NCBI GenBank assembly: GCA_934515035.1
Contig: CAKSXP010000070.1
Coordinates: 1 to 8,645 of the forward strand
DNA from: an uncultured Oscillospiraceae bacterium
GTDB lineage: Bacteria > Bacillota > Clostridia > Oscillospirales > Oscillospiraceae
Direction of reading: 5' to 3'
Length of the DNA: 8,645 bases
Of the stretch, positions 1 through 6,217 are shown in pieces (position 1 is the first letter of the stretch; the number at the start of each line of letters is the position of its first letter). The notes under the pieces are model-generated. The model made no database searches, was not told the DNA's origin, and was given only the letters and a program-made list of their open reading frames with translations. The translations under genes and the position numbers were made by a program.

Positions 1-225
1 GACATCGGGAAAATGCTTCAGAAGAGCGGCAAGGCGCCGGAGCTCCGTTCGATAGCCGAATCGCCGGAGGGGAAACGCCTGAGCGGGATGCTGGACGCAA
101 ACGCCGTTGAAAAGGCGGCGAAGAGCGGGGATATGGAGACTCTGCGCGGGATATTGCAGCAGGTCATGAGCACGGAGGACGGAAAAGCGATCGCAAGGAA
201 GCTCGGCTCGATGATGGAGAAGTGA
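1..225 (+). CDS. Small helical protein of unknown function (5' end outside window)
   Basis: The reading frame is open from the first base and ends with TGA at 223-225, giving at least 74 residues. An ATG lies at 13, but the only purine-rich stretch before it (GGGA, 7-10) is too close to serve as a ribosome site, so the true start is probably upstream of the window. The protein is charged, rich in Ala, Lys, Glu and Met, has no cysteine and no membrane segment, and looks wholly helical. Its C-terminal half contains the pattern 'MSTEDGKAIARKLGSMM'. The next gene follows after 21 nt with its own strong ribosome site, so the two are probably cotranscribed. I do not recognise a named family. Small helical proteins of this look, next to companions like the two genes downstream, are in my recollection common in Clostridia, but I cannot verify this here. 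Confidence 0.7.
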   Translation, partial: DIGKMLQKSGKAPELRSIAESPEGKRLSGMLDANAVEKAAKSGDMETLRGILQQVMSTEDGKAIARKLGSMMEK

Positions 226-246
226 TCTGAGGGAGGTGCAGAGCGG

Positions 247-624
247 ATGAGTGAGCTTGAGGACAAACTGAACGGTTTGCTCAGCGACCCGGAGGAGTTC
301 GGAAAGGTTGCGCAGATGGCAAAAAACCTGATGGACGGGGGCTTGGGGGAAAAGCTGTCCGGCATGTTCGGCGGAGGCCCGGAGCAGGGCGGAACGGAAA
401 AGCACGGGGCCGCCGCGCCGGACGCCGATATGCTCGCCGGACTGGGCAGAGTCATGTCGGCGGCAAACGCAGGAAGCGATAAGACCGCTCTGCTGGATGC
501 GATGAAGCCGTATCTGGCGGAAAAACGCCGCGGCAAGGTGGACAGAGCACTGAAGATAGCGCGTATAGCGCGGATAGCGGGGGCAGCGTTCGGCGAAAAC
601 GGAGGTGCGGGCGATGGCGTATAA
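247..624 (+). CDS. Small protein of unknown function with basic C-terminal helix
   Basis: This is a 125-residue protein starting at ATG 247, with GGGAGG at 231-236 placed 10 nt upstream. Residues 1-30 form an acidic, probably helical head ('MSELEDKLNGLLSDPEEFGK'). Residues about 31-60 are Gly/Pro/Glu-rich and probably disordered. Residues about 62-118 are helical again and become strongly basic ('YLAEKRRGKVDRALKIARIA'), ending in a Gly-rich tail. There is no signal peptide, membrane segment or cysteine. The DNA encoding the basic helix carries a 9-bp tandem repeat (556-582). The stop codon overlaps the start of the next gene by 11 nt, so the two are likely translationally coupled. No enzyme motif is visible and I assign no function. 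The basic amphipathic end could bind nucleic acid, a membrane surface or the hydrophobic partner encoded next, but that is only inference. Confidence 0.8.
   Translation: MSELEDKLNGLLSDPEEFGKVAQMAKNLMDGGLGEKLSGMFGGGPEQGGTEKHGAAAPDADMLAGLGRVMSAANAGSDKTALLDAMKPYLAEKRRGKVDRALKIARIARIAGAAFGENGGAGDGV
556..582 (+). repeat. 9-bp tandem repeat, three copies, inside coding sequence
   Basis: Three head-to-tail copies read ATAGCGCGT, ATAGCGCGG and ATAGCGGGG. They are in frame with the 247-624 gene and encode Ile-Ala-Arg, Ile-Ala-Arg, Ile-Ala-Gly. Because the unit is a multiple of three, copy number could change without a frameshift. The repeat may simply reflect selection for an amphipathic basic helix. 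Confidence 0.85.
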
Positions 625-916
625 CCGGTATATCGGAAATACCGGACAGGTGATACGGGTGCAGGACGCGGAACAGCGCGCGCCTGCTGCGGCGGCTTCG
701 GGAGAACGCTATGCTCCGAGAGAAAAAACAGCAGAGAAAAGACCGCCATCGCCGCCATCCCTGTTCGGCGGCGGCCTTGGCGGTCTTTTGTCAAATCTCT
801 CGCCGGATAAGCTGGAGCTCGAGGATATTCTCCTGCTGCTCATTTTCTATCTGCTTTACAGAGAGAGCGGAGACAAGGATTTCCTGCTTATGATGGGCGC
901 GATGTTTCTTGGTTAG
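614..916 (+). CDS. Small protein of unknown function with hydrophobic C-terminus
   Basis: This is a 100-residue protein. The ATG at 614 is chosen over an in-frame GTG at 605 because GGAGG at 601-605 sits 8 nt before the ATG, whereas the GTG overlaps that site. Residues 1-40 are polar. Residues about 41-60 form a Pro- then Gly-rich linker ('PPSPPSLFGGGLGGLLSNL'). Residues about 66-82 are very hydrophobic ('LELEDILLLLIFYLLYRE'), followed by a short charged turn (ESGDKD) and a second hydrophobic stretch to the end ('FLLMMGAMFLG'). This suggests a membrane-inserted hairpin or a buried hydrophobic tail. The gene starts inside the preceding gene and is the last of the three-gene cluster. Its TAG stop interlocks with the TAA stop of the convergent minus-strand gene. 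I know no function. Acidic-hydrophobic C-termini of this style occur in uncharacterised clostridial small proteins, from memory only. Confidence 0.8.
   Translation: MAYNRYIGNTGQVIRVQDAEQRAPAAAASGERYAPREKTAEKRPPSPPSLFGGGLGGLLSNLSPDKLELEDILLLLIFYLLYRESGDKDFLLMMGAMFLG
737..789 (-). terminator. Hairpin with U-rich tail, probable terminator of the minus-strand operon, inside the opposing gene
   Basis: An 11-bp perfect inverted repeat (AAAAGACCGCC at 737-747 and GGCGGTCTTTT at 779-789) encloses a second GC-rich pairing (GCCGCC 751-756 with GGCGGC 767-772 or 770-775). Read on the minus strand, the stem ends in TTTT and is followed within about 8 nt by a further run of six T, as expected for an intrinsic terminator. 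It lies about 125 nt beyond the TAA stop of the 913-1644 gene. On the plus strand it is inside a translated gene, where ribosomes would be expected to prevent it folding. No energy calculation was done. Confidence 0.5.
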
Positions 917-1644
917 GGCAGCCTGAATACGCTGTCATCGCTGGGGGATAGCTGTGTGTATTCGTTGCGGAGGGAAAAGACCTCCGCATCGTTTTCATAG
1001 CGCGTGTATCCGGCCAGGAGGCCGTCCGCAACGGAGATCAGATATTCGCTCTCGGACCCGTCGGACCCGGAAACGACGGCGCGGATGCAGGAACCGCCGT
1101 CCCGCTGGACATAGCCGGCCTCGGTTATATCAGCGGGATCGAGCACCAGAACGGCGGTGTAGTCCGGCAGGCCGTTGAGGGCCTCGGCCAGGGCGGCGGA
1201 GCGCGATCCCGCCGTGCCGTGAAAGACGGCTTCGGCATCGTCGGAGTACCAGATCCAGTACTCGTTTCCGTCGGTGAGAATGTTTTTGACCATGTCGATC
1301 TCCGTGACGATGGTGCGCGTCATATCGCCCCTGACCCACATGCTCACAAGCGATTCATGCGTGCCGTTGGAAGCGGTGAGGAGCGTTGTCATCTGTGCAA
1401 AATAGTCCGTGCTGTGCTCGAGTGAGGCGATGACCGCCTGGACGTTCTGCGGCGTTATGACCGCGACGCCCTGGGGCGCAAAGTTCCCGTCCGGGAGCGC
1501 GGAGACGTTTTCATGCGCCGCCGGGGCGGAGGGCAGGATGACGGAAGCCGTCTCTCCGCCGTCGAGCGTGATTATGAGCACGGTCACGATCGCGGTGACC
1601 GCGATCATGGCGATGACCGCTATGGTGAAAAGATCCTTTTTCAT
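913..1644 (-). CDS. Membrane-anchored extracytoplasmic protein of unknown function
   Basis: This is a 243-residue protein with one N-terminal hydrophobic segment at residues about 6-27 after a short MKKD start. It is an uncleaved anchor or a signal peptide. There is no lipobox cysteine, so it is not a lipoprotein. A Ser/Ala/Pro-rich linker (about 29-60) leads to a soluble domain that would lie outside the membrane. That domain has alternating strand-like segments such as 'MTRTIVTEIDMVKNILTDGN' followed by 'EYWIWYSDD' and a final 'EVFSLRNEYTQL'. This pattern is reminiscent of LolA/LppX-like beta sheets, but the resemblance is weak and I do not assign the fold. The start ATG overlaps the wecB stop (ATGA, 1641-1644) and only a weak GAAGAG lies upstream, so translation is probably coupled to wecB. 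It is the last gene of the operon and converges on the 614-916 gene. A role near the cell wall is plausible from anchor and context only. Confidence 0.75.
   Translation of the reverse strand: MKKDLFTIAVIAMIAVTAIVTVLIITLDGGETASVILPSAPAAHENVSALPDGNFAPQGVAVITPQNVQAVIASLEHSTDYFAQMTTLLTASNGTHESLVSMWVRGDMTRTIVTEIDMVKNILTDGNEYWIWYSDDAEAVFHGTAGSRSAALAEALNGLPDYTAVLVLDPADITEAGYVQRDGGSCIRAVVSGSDGSESEYLISVADGLLAGYTRYENDAEVFSLRNEYTQLSPSDDSVFRLP
966..988 (+). terminator. Hairpin with T tract, probable terminator of the left plus-strand operon, inside the opposing gene
   Basis: A perfect 8-bp stem (TGCGGAGG 966-973 with CCTCCGCA 981-988) closes a 7-nt purine loop and is followed on the plus strand by TCGTTTTC (989-996). 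It starts 50 nt after the TAG stop of the 614-916 gene and falls within the coding region of the convergent minus-strand gene. Read on the minus strand the hairpin is not followed by a T tract, so it would act on plus-strand transcripts only. The T tract is short, so strength is uncertain. Confidence 0.5.
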
Positions 1645-2786
1645 GGTCTGAACTCTTCGGGCGCTTCCGCGCGCAGACCGAAGCGGAACTCAATGGCGTC
1701 CGCGATGCGCGCACAGGCCCTGCCGTCGCCATAGGGGTTGACGGCCTTTGACATGGCGGCGTATTTTTCCCTGTCGTCGAGAAGGCTGAGCGCCAGATGC
1801 TCGATATTTTCGCGCGCGGTGCCTGCCAGAAGCACGGTCCCGGCCTCGACGGCTTCGGGCCGCTCGGTCTCCCGGCGGAGGACAAGCACGGGCTTGCCGA
1901 GCGCGGGAGCCTCCTCCTGAATGCCGCCGGAGTCGGTCATGACCATATAGCTTTTTGCCATCAGGCGGTGCATGTCCATTGCGTCCAGCGGTTCTATCAG
2001 ATGTATGCGCTCGTGCCCCCCGAGAAGACGCCCGGCGCACTCGCGTACGGCGGGGCTCAGGTGCACGGGATAGATGAACTCAACGTCGGGCCGCGCGTCG
2101 GCAACTGCGCGGACTGCGCGGAAGATGTTTTCCATCGGCTCGCCGTAGTTTTCACGGCGGTGACAGGTCATTGCGATGACGCGCTTGCCGGAAAAATCGA
2201 AGCCGGAAAGGAAACTGTCCGAAAAGCTCTCGCCGCCGACGGTATAGCGCATTGCGTCGATCACGGTGTTTCCGGTGACGAAAACTCCGTCGGAAATGCC
2301 CTCCGCACGCAGATTACCGGCGTTTTTCGCGGTCGGGGCAAAATGCAGCGCGGCAAGGCGCGCCGTCATGCAGCGGTTCATCTCCTCCGGGAACGGGGAA
2401 TAGCGGTCATAGCTCCGAAGGCCGGCCTCAACATGGCCGACGGGTATTTTTTCATAGAATGCGGCGAGCGCCGCGGAAAACGTCGTCGTCGTGTCTCCGT
2501 GAACGAGCACGAGATCCGGCTTTTCGCTCTGAAGGACTGCGCCCAGCTCGCGCAGGACGCGGGAGGTTATGTCCGCAAGGGTCTGCGAAGGGGCCATGAT
2601 GTTAAGATCGTGGTCGGCGCGGAGCCCAAAGACCTCCATTACCGAGTCGAGCATCTCGCGGTGCTGCGCGGTGACGCAGACAACGCTGTCTATATCCTCG
2701 CGTCTGTTCAGCTCCAGCACCAGAGGCACCATCTTGATAGCCTCCGGACGGGTGCCGAAAACGGACATGACCTTAATCTTTTTCAT
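1641..2786 (-). CDS. wecB: UDP-N-acetylglucosamine 2-epimerase (non-hydrolysing)
   Basis: This cytoplasmic enzyme interconverts UDP-GlcNAc and UDP-ManNAc, supplying ManNAc for wall teichoic acid linkage units or other surface polysaccharides (WecB/MnaA family). The 381-residue length is normal for the family. Diagnostic motifs in order are GTRPEAIK (11-18), HGDTTTT (96-102), GHVEAGLRS (117-125), FPEEMNR (132-138), TGNTVIDA (171-178), CHRREN (208-213), DSGGIQEEAP (285-294) and RRETERPEA (304-312). D98, E120, E134/E135 and H209 fall where the family's catalytic acid/base residues lie. The start ATG at 2784-2786 has GGAGG at 2796-2800 and overlaps the end of the upstream tagO-like gene by 14 nt. 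It overlaps the downstream gene by the ATGA tetranucleotide. No residue is missing and the assignment is firm. The Gram-positive name mnaA is equally valid. Confidence 0.96.
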   Translation of the reverse strand: MKKIKVMSVFGTRPEAIKMVPLVLELNRREDIDSVVCVTAQHREMLDSVMEVFGLRADHDLNIMAPSQTLADITSRVLRELGAVLQSEKPDLVLVHGDTTTTFSAALAAFYEKIPVGHVEAGLRSYDRYSPFPEEMNRCMTARLAALHFAPTAKNAGNLRAEGISDGVFVTGNTVIDAMRYTVGGESFSDSFLSGFDFSGKRVIAMTCHRRENYGEPMENIFRAVRAVADARPDVEFIYPVHLSPAVRECAGRLLGGHERIHLIEPLDAMDMHRLMAKSYMVMTDSGGIQEEAPALGKPVLVLRRETERPEAVEAGTVLLAGTARENIEHLALSLLDDREKYAAMSKAVNPYGDGRACARIADAIEFRFGLRAEAPEEFRP

Positions 2787-3873
2787 CGGTCGTTTCCTCC
2801 GGCTTTTTCTGGGCGTGCCTGTCCAGCTCGATCTGCCGCAGCGTGCGCATGAGAAAAACTCCCATCGTCACAGCGATGCAGAATGCGATTATGAGAAGCA
2901 GGAACTTGATCTCGCTCCTCGTGGTCAGCACGACGGCGAGCAGGCCGAGTATCGCGCTGATGGAATAGAGGACGGACACGGCCTGTTTCTGGGTCAGACC
3001 CATGTCTATCAGGCGGTGGTGAAAATGTCCGCGGTCGGGGTGCATCGGGCTCTGGCCGTGGATGAGCCGCCGGACGATGGAAAAAAGTGTGTCCATAAGG
3101 GGCAGGGCCATTGCAAGTAGCGGCACTGCAAAGGTGACGACGGCATAGAACTTGAACATGCCGACGACCGACATCGTGGCGAGAACATAGCCGAGAAGCA
3201 GCGCCCCGGTATCGCCCATGAATATCTTGGCTGGGTTGAAGTTATACGGGATGAAACCGAGGCAGGCCCCGGCGAGCGCGGCGAGGATAACGGCAACGTT
3301 GCCCTCCGAGACCAGAAGCGCCGTCACGAGCATCGTGACCGAGCTTATGGCGGACACGCCGCAGGCAAGTCCGTCCAGCCCGTCGATGAGGTTGACGGAG
3401 TTTGTGATCCCGACGATCCAGATGATGGTTACGGGTATGGAGAGCACGCCGAGGAAGAGATGCTGCGTGTCGCTGAACACGTTCGGGTTCATGAGCACCT
3501 CTATCACGACGCCGTGGAGCACAGCGACAACGGCCGCTACCGTCTGGAGCACCAGCTTGAGCCAGGCGTTGAGAGAAACGATATCGTCAATGGCGCCGGT
3601 GGCGACGATTATGACGCAGCCGATGAGGATGCCCTGTATCTGTTTTGTTATGTCCGCGAAGAGCACGACGCTTATCACGAAGCCGAAGAATATCGCCAGA
3701 CCGCCCATGCGGGGGATGGGGTGGTCGTGGACGCGCCTTGCCTCGTTCGGGATGTCCATTGCGCCGACCTTCTGCGCGAAGGACTTCACAATGGGGGTCG
3801 AAGCAAAAGCGATTATGAAAGCGGCGCCCAGAGCCAGCAGGGTCGTTATCAGTTCAGCATTTTGAGAAAGCAT
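2773..3873 (-). CDS. tagO: Undecaprenyl-phosphate GlcNAc-1-phosphate transferase (TagO/WecA type)
   Basis: This polytopic membrane enzyme transfers GlcNAc-1-phosphate from UDP-GlcNAc to undecaprenyl phosphate on the inner face of the membrane, the first committed step of teichoic acid or related wall-polymer synthesis. The 366 residues contain about ten to eleven hydrophobic segments and the family motifs DIPNEARRVHDHPIPRMGG (40-58), the Asp pair D96-D97 (GAIDDI), NLIDGLDGLA (161-170), FNPAKIFMGDTG (212-223) and HPDRGHFHHRL (278-288). The His-rich cytoplasmic loop HxHH (H283-H286 region) marks the WecA/TagO/RgpG branch rather than MraY. The C-terminus is a charged cytoplasmic tail. The start at 3871-3873 is supported by AGGAGT at 3881-3886, 17 nt after the trpS stop. 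The next gene encodes the UDP-GlcNAc 2-epimerase, which fits a TagO-initiated ManNAc-GlcNAc linkage unit. The exact acceptor pathway cannot be read from this window. Confidence 0.9.
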   Translation of the reverse strand: MLSQNAELITTLLALGAAFIIAFASTPIVKSFAQKVGAMDIPNEARRVHDHPIPRMGGLAIFFGFVISVVLFADITKQIQGILIGCVIIVATGAIDDIVSLNAWLKLVLQTVAAVVAVLHGVVIEVLMNPNVFSDTQHLFLGVLSIPVTIIWIVGITNSVNLIDGLDGLACGVSAISSVTMLVTALLVSEGNVAVILAALAGACLGFIPYNFNPAKIFMGDTGALLLGYVLATMSVVGMFKFYAVVTFAVPLLAMALPLMDTLFSIVRRLIHGQSPMHPDRGHFHHRLIDMGLTQKQAVSVLYSISAILGLLAVVLTTRSEIKFLLLIIAFCIAVTMGVFLMRTLRQIELDRHAQKKPEETTDEKD

Positions 3874-3890
3874 TGGAGCAACTCCTGTTT

Positions 3891-4895
3891 TCAGCCGGCA
3901 ACAAAGCCCAGCTTTTTATAGACCTTGCGCAGCGTCCTGTTTGCGGCGCGGGAGGCTTCCTCCGCTCCGCGGCGGTAAACGCTTTCGAGGTATGCCTTGT
4001 CGGCAAGGATGCGCTCGGTCTCCTCGCGTATCGGCCGCAGCATCTCAACGACGGCTTCGCCGACCGCGGGCTTGAACGCTCCGTAGCCGAGACCGTCAAA
4101 CTCGCGCTCGATCTCGTCATAGGACTTGCCCGTCGCGACGGAGTATATGGTCATGAGGTTTGAAACGCCGGGCTTCTCCTTCGGCGCATAGCGGACGCAG
4201 TGTTCGGTGTCGCTGTCCGTGACGGCCTTTTTGAAGCAGCGCATAATATCCTCCGGCTTTTGGAGAAGATAGATACATCCGTTCGGGTCTTTATCCGATT
4301 TGGACATTTTGTTTGTCGGCGTCGTGAGAGACATGATGCGTGCGCCGACCTTCGGTATAAAGGGCTCGGGGATCTTGAAAACGTCGCCGTAGATGCCGTT
4401 GAAGCGCTGCGCGATATCGCGGCAGATCTCGACATGCTGCTTCTGATCCTCGCCGACGGGCACGAGATCCGCCTGGTACAGCAGAATGTCGGCGGCCATG
4501 AGGGCGGGATAGGTGAACAGTCCGGCGTTGACGTTTTCCGAGTTTTTGGCGGATTTGTCCTTGAACTGGGTCATGCGCGTCAGCTCGCCGAACATCGTGT
4601 AGCAGTCGAGCACCCAGCCGAGCTGGGCGTGCGCGGGGACGTGGCTCTGGATGAATATGGTGTTCTTTTCGGGGTCAAGGCCGCAGGCGATGTAGGCCGC
4701 GATCTGTGTCAGCGTGCGGCGGCGGAGATCGGCGGGGTTCTGGCGCACGGTTATCGTGTGCATGTCGGCCATCATGTAGTAGCATTTGTATTCTTCCGAA
4801 AGCTCGACCCAGTTTTTGATAGCGCCGAGATATGAGCCGAGGGTGAGCTCGCCGGAGGGCTGTATGCCGCTGAGAATTATTTTACGTTCGTCCAT
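3891..4895 (-). CDS. trpS: Tryptophanyl-tRNA synthetase
   Basis: This class Ic cytoplasmic aminoacyl-tRNA synthetase activates tryptophan with ATP and charges tRNA-Trp. The 334 residues match the usual bacterial TrpRS length. The N-terminus IILSGIQPSGELTLGSYLG carries the HIGH-equivalent TLGS (18-21). MAADILLYQADLVPVGEDQK (133-152) is the tryptophan pocket region, with D136 in the position of the indole-recognising Asp. NKMSKSDKDPN (195-205) is the KMSKS loop. The ATG at 4893-4895 overlaps the stop of the upstream aminotransferase by one base (TAATG), with AAGGAG at 4907-4912 on the coding strand 11 nt before it, so translation is likely coupled. There is no independent leader and no room for a T-box or trp attenuator directly upstream. 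Expression must come from the operon promoter near 6120-6149 unless an internal promoter exists. Confidence 0.97.
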   Translation of the reverse strand: MDERKIILSGIQPSGELTLGSYLGAIKNWVELSEEYKCYYMMADMHTITVRQNPADLRRRTLTQIAAYIACGLDPEKNTIFIQSHVPAHAQLGWVLDCYTMFGELTRMTQFKDKSAKNSENVNAGLFTYPALMAADILLYQADLVPVGEDQKQHVEICRDIAQRFNGIYGDVFKIPEPFIPKVGARIMSLTTPTNKMSKSDKDPNGCIYLLQKPEDIMRCFKKAVTDSDTEHCVRYAPKEKPGVSNLMTIYSVATGKSYDEIEREFDGLGYGAFKPAVGEAVVEMLRPIREETERILADKAYLESVYRRGAEEASRAANRTLRKVYKKLGFVAG

Positions 4896-6085
4896 TATTT
4901 AAGATACTCCTTGAGGCATTTGCCAAGAATTTCGCATCCCGTGTCGATCTGTTCCGGGGTGGGCATGGAGAAGTTGAGGCGGAAGCCGGGGTTTCCGGAC
5001 CATTCCGAGGGGTCGAAGGCGCTGCCGGGAACGCAGGCTACCTTCTGCGCGGAGGCGAGGGCGCACAGCTCGCTGCCGGAATATCCGTCGGGCAGGGAGC
5101 ACCAGATGAACAGGCCGCCGCCGGGGCGGGTGAAGGTCACGCGCTCGTCAAGATTTTTTTCAAGTCCGGCGATCATCCTGTCGCGCTGAGCCCTGTAAAG
5201 GCGGCAGTTTTCCGCGATATGCGCGTCAAAGTCGTATTCGCGGATATAGCGCTCGATGAGCATCTGGGGATAGACAGGCGTGTGCACATCCACGCACTGC
5301 TTTGCAACGGTGAGCTTGCCCATGAGCTCTTTGTCGAGGATGATGAAGCCGACGCGCAGGCCGGGGGAGACGACCTTGGAGTATGAGCCGCAGAACAGGA
5401 CGTGTCCCGTCGTGTCGAAGCTCTTGATGCTGGGGAGCTGTTCGCCGTCATAGCGCAGCTCGAAATAGGGACTGTCCTCGAGGATGAGAACGTCGTATTT
5501 GACCGCCAGATCGTATAGCTGCCGGCGGCGCTCAAGGCTCATCGTCGTGCCCGTCGGGTTCTGATAGGTCGGGATGGTGTATATGAGCTTCACGTTTTTC
5601 TCGGTCCGGAGAGCTTCCTCGAGCGCGTTTATGTCCATGCCGTCGTTATCGACGGGGATGCCGACGAGCTTCTGGCGATAGGACCGTATGTCGTTGAGCG
5701 CTCCGACAAAGCTCGGATTTTCGCAGATGACGGTGTCGCCCTCGTTGGTGAAGGTCTTGAGCGCGAGGTCGATGGCCTCCTGTCCGCCGGTCACGATCAT
5801 GATGTCGTCATTGCTGCCGCCGATGTTATATTTTCTGCGCATACGCTCAAGCGTTGCCTGACGCAGAGGGGCATAGCCCTCCGTAATGCCGTACTGGAGG
5901 AACGCGGCGGGGTTTTCGGCATAAAGCTTTGCGGAGATGGCTTCCAGCTCCCTGACGGGGAAGGTGACCTCGTTGGGATTGCCTCCGGCGAAGGAAATGA
6001 CGGAGGGGTCGCCGAGGACCTTGAATATCTCGCGTACAGCGGAGGGATTCATATTTTTCATTCTGTCGGATATTTTATTTGTCAT
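4895..6085 (-). CDS. PLP-dependent class I aminotransferase (2-aminoadipate/aromatic aminotransferase-like)
   Basis: This is a fold-type I PLP transaminase that moves an amino group between an amino acid and a 2-oxo acid in the cytoplasm. Its substrate is not certain. With the ATG at 6083-6085 the protein is 396 residues, normal for the family. Landmarks are SFAGGNPNEVTFPV (31-44), QYGITEGYAPLR (64-75), VTGGQEAIDLA (98-108), the PLP-contacting N176 in YQNPTGT, D204 and Y207 in ILEDSPYFELRY, the Schiff-base lysine K237 in GSYSKVVSPGLRVG, and the carboxylate-binding R369 in GFRLNFSMP. The pattern is closest to the standalone relatives of MocR/LysN-type 2-aminoadipate aminotransferases, without the GntR DNA-binding half. 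A longer frame from GTG 6130 is rejected because that codon sits next to the -10 box and has no ribosome site, whereas ATG 6085 has AGAGG at 6095-6099, 9 nt away. It is the first gene of the operon and overlaps trpS by one base. Confidence 0.92.
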   Translation of the reverse strand: MTNKISDRMKNMNPSAVREIFKVLGDPSVISFAGGNPNEVTFPVRELEAISAKLYAENPAAFLQYGITEGYAPLRQATLERMRRKYNIGGSNDDIMIVTGGQEAIDLALKTFTNEGDTVICENPSFVGALNDIRSYRQKLVGIPVDNDGMDINALEEALRTEKNVKLIYTIPTYQNPTGTTMSLERRRQLYDLAVKYDVLILEDSPYFELRYDGEQLPSIKSFDTTGHVLFCGSYSKVVSPGLRVGFIILDKELMGKLTVAKQCVDVHTPVYPQMLIERYIREYDFDAHIAENCRLYRAQRDRMIAGLEKNLDERVTFTRPGGGLFIWCSLPDGYSGSELCALASAQKVACVPGSAFDPSEWSGNPGFRLNFSMPTPEQIDTGCEILGKCLKEYLK

Positions 6086-6120
6086 AAAAATGTGCCTCTT
6101 GTCTGAAAGTGTGTTTGAGT

Positions 6121-6149
6121 ATTTTATCACGTTAAGCGGGTCTTGACAA
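6121..6149 (-). promoter_or_regulatory. Sigma-A-type promoter for the aminotransferase-trpS-tagO-wecB operon
   Basis: Read on the minus strand, TTGTCA (6149-6144, 5 of 6 consensus) and TAAAAT (6126-6121, 5 of 6) are separated by exactly 17 nt. Transcription would start near 6114, leaving a leader of about 29 nt before the ATG at 6085. The -35 hexamer overlaps that of the divergent gltX promoter. Confidence 0.75.
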
Positions 6150-6171
6150 TAGACGTTACATCAAATACTAT
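6143..6171 (+). promoter_or_regulatory. Sigma-A-type promoter for gltX
   Basis: A perfect TTGACA (6143-6148) is followed after 17 nt by TACTAT (6166-6171, 4 of 6). A start near 6178 would give a leader of about 40 nt, too short for a T-box or other large riboswitch. The 8-bp palindrome TTGTACAA at 6181-6188 lies just downstream of the predicted start and could be an operator, but it may be chance. Confidence 0.7.
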
Positions 6172-6217
6172 ATATTAATGTTGTACAAGGACGATTCTTT
6201 CAGGAGGATAAAGATAT

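Noticed and set aside
605..613. GTG start at 605 for the third small gene
   Set aside because: The GTG overlaps the GGAGG ribosome site itself. ATG 614 is correctly spaced from it.
18..794. Long minus-strand open frame (258 codons) opposite the small-gene cluster
   Set aside because: It is Ser/Pro/Ala/Arg-rich with no motif, lacks a clear ribosome site and runs antisense across three plausible genes with good ribosome sites. It is typical of GC-rich shadow frames.
1797..2852. 351-codon plus-strand open frame opposite wecB
   Set aside because: It mirrors wecB, whose full set of family motifs is on the other strand. The translation is His/Arg/Gly-rich and matches no family.
6086..6217. T-box or tryptophan-responsive leader controlling trpS or gltX
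   Set aside because: The leaders are only about 30-40 nt on either side and trpS is the second gene of its operon. There is no specifier stem, T-box sequence or antiterminator.
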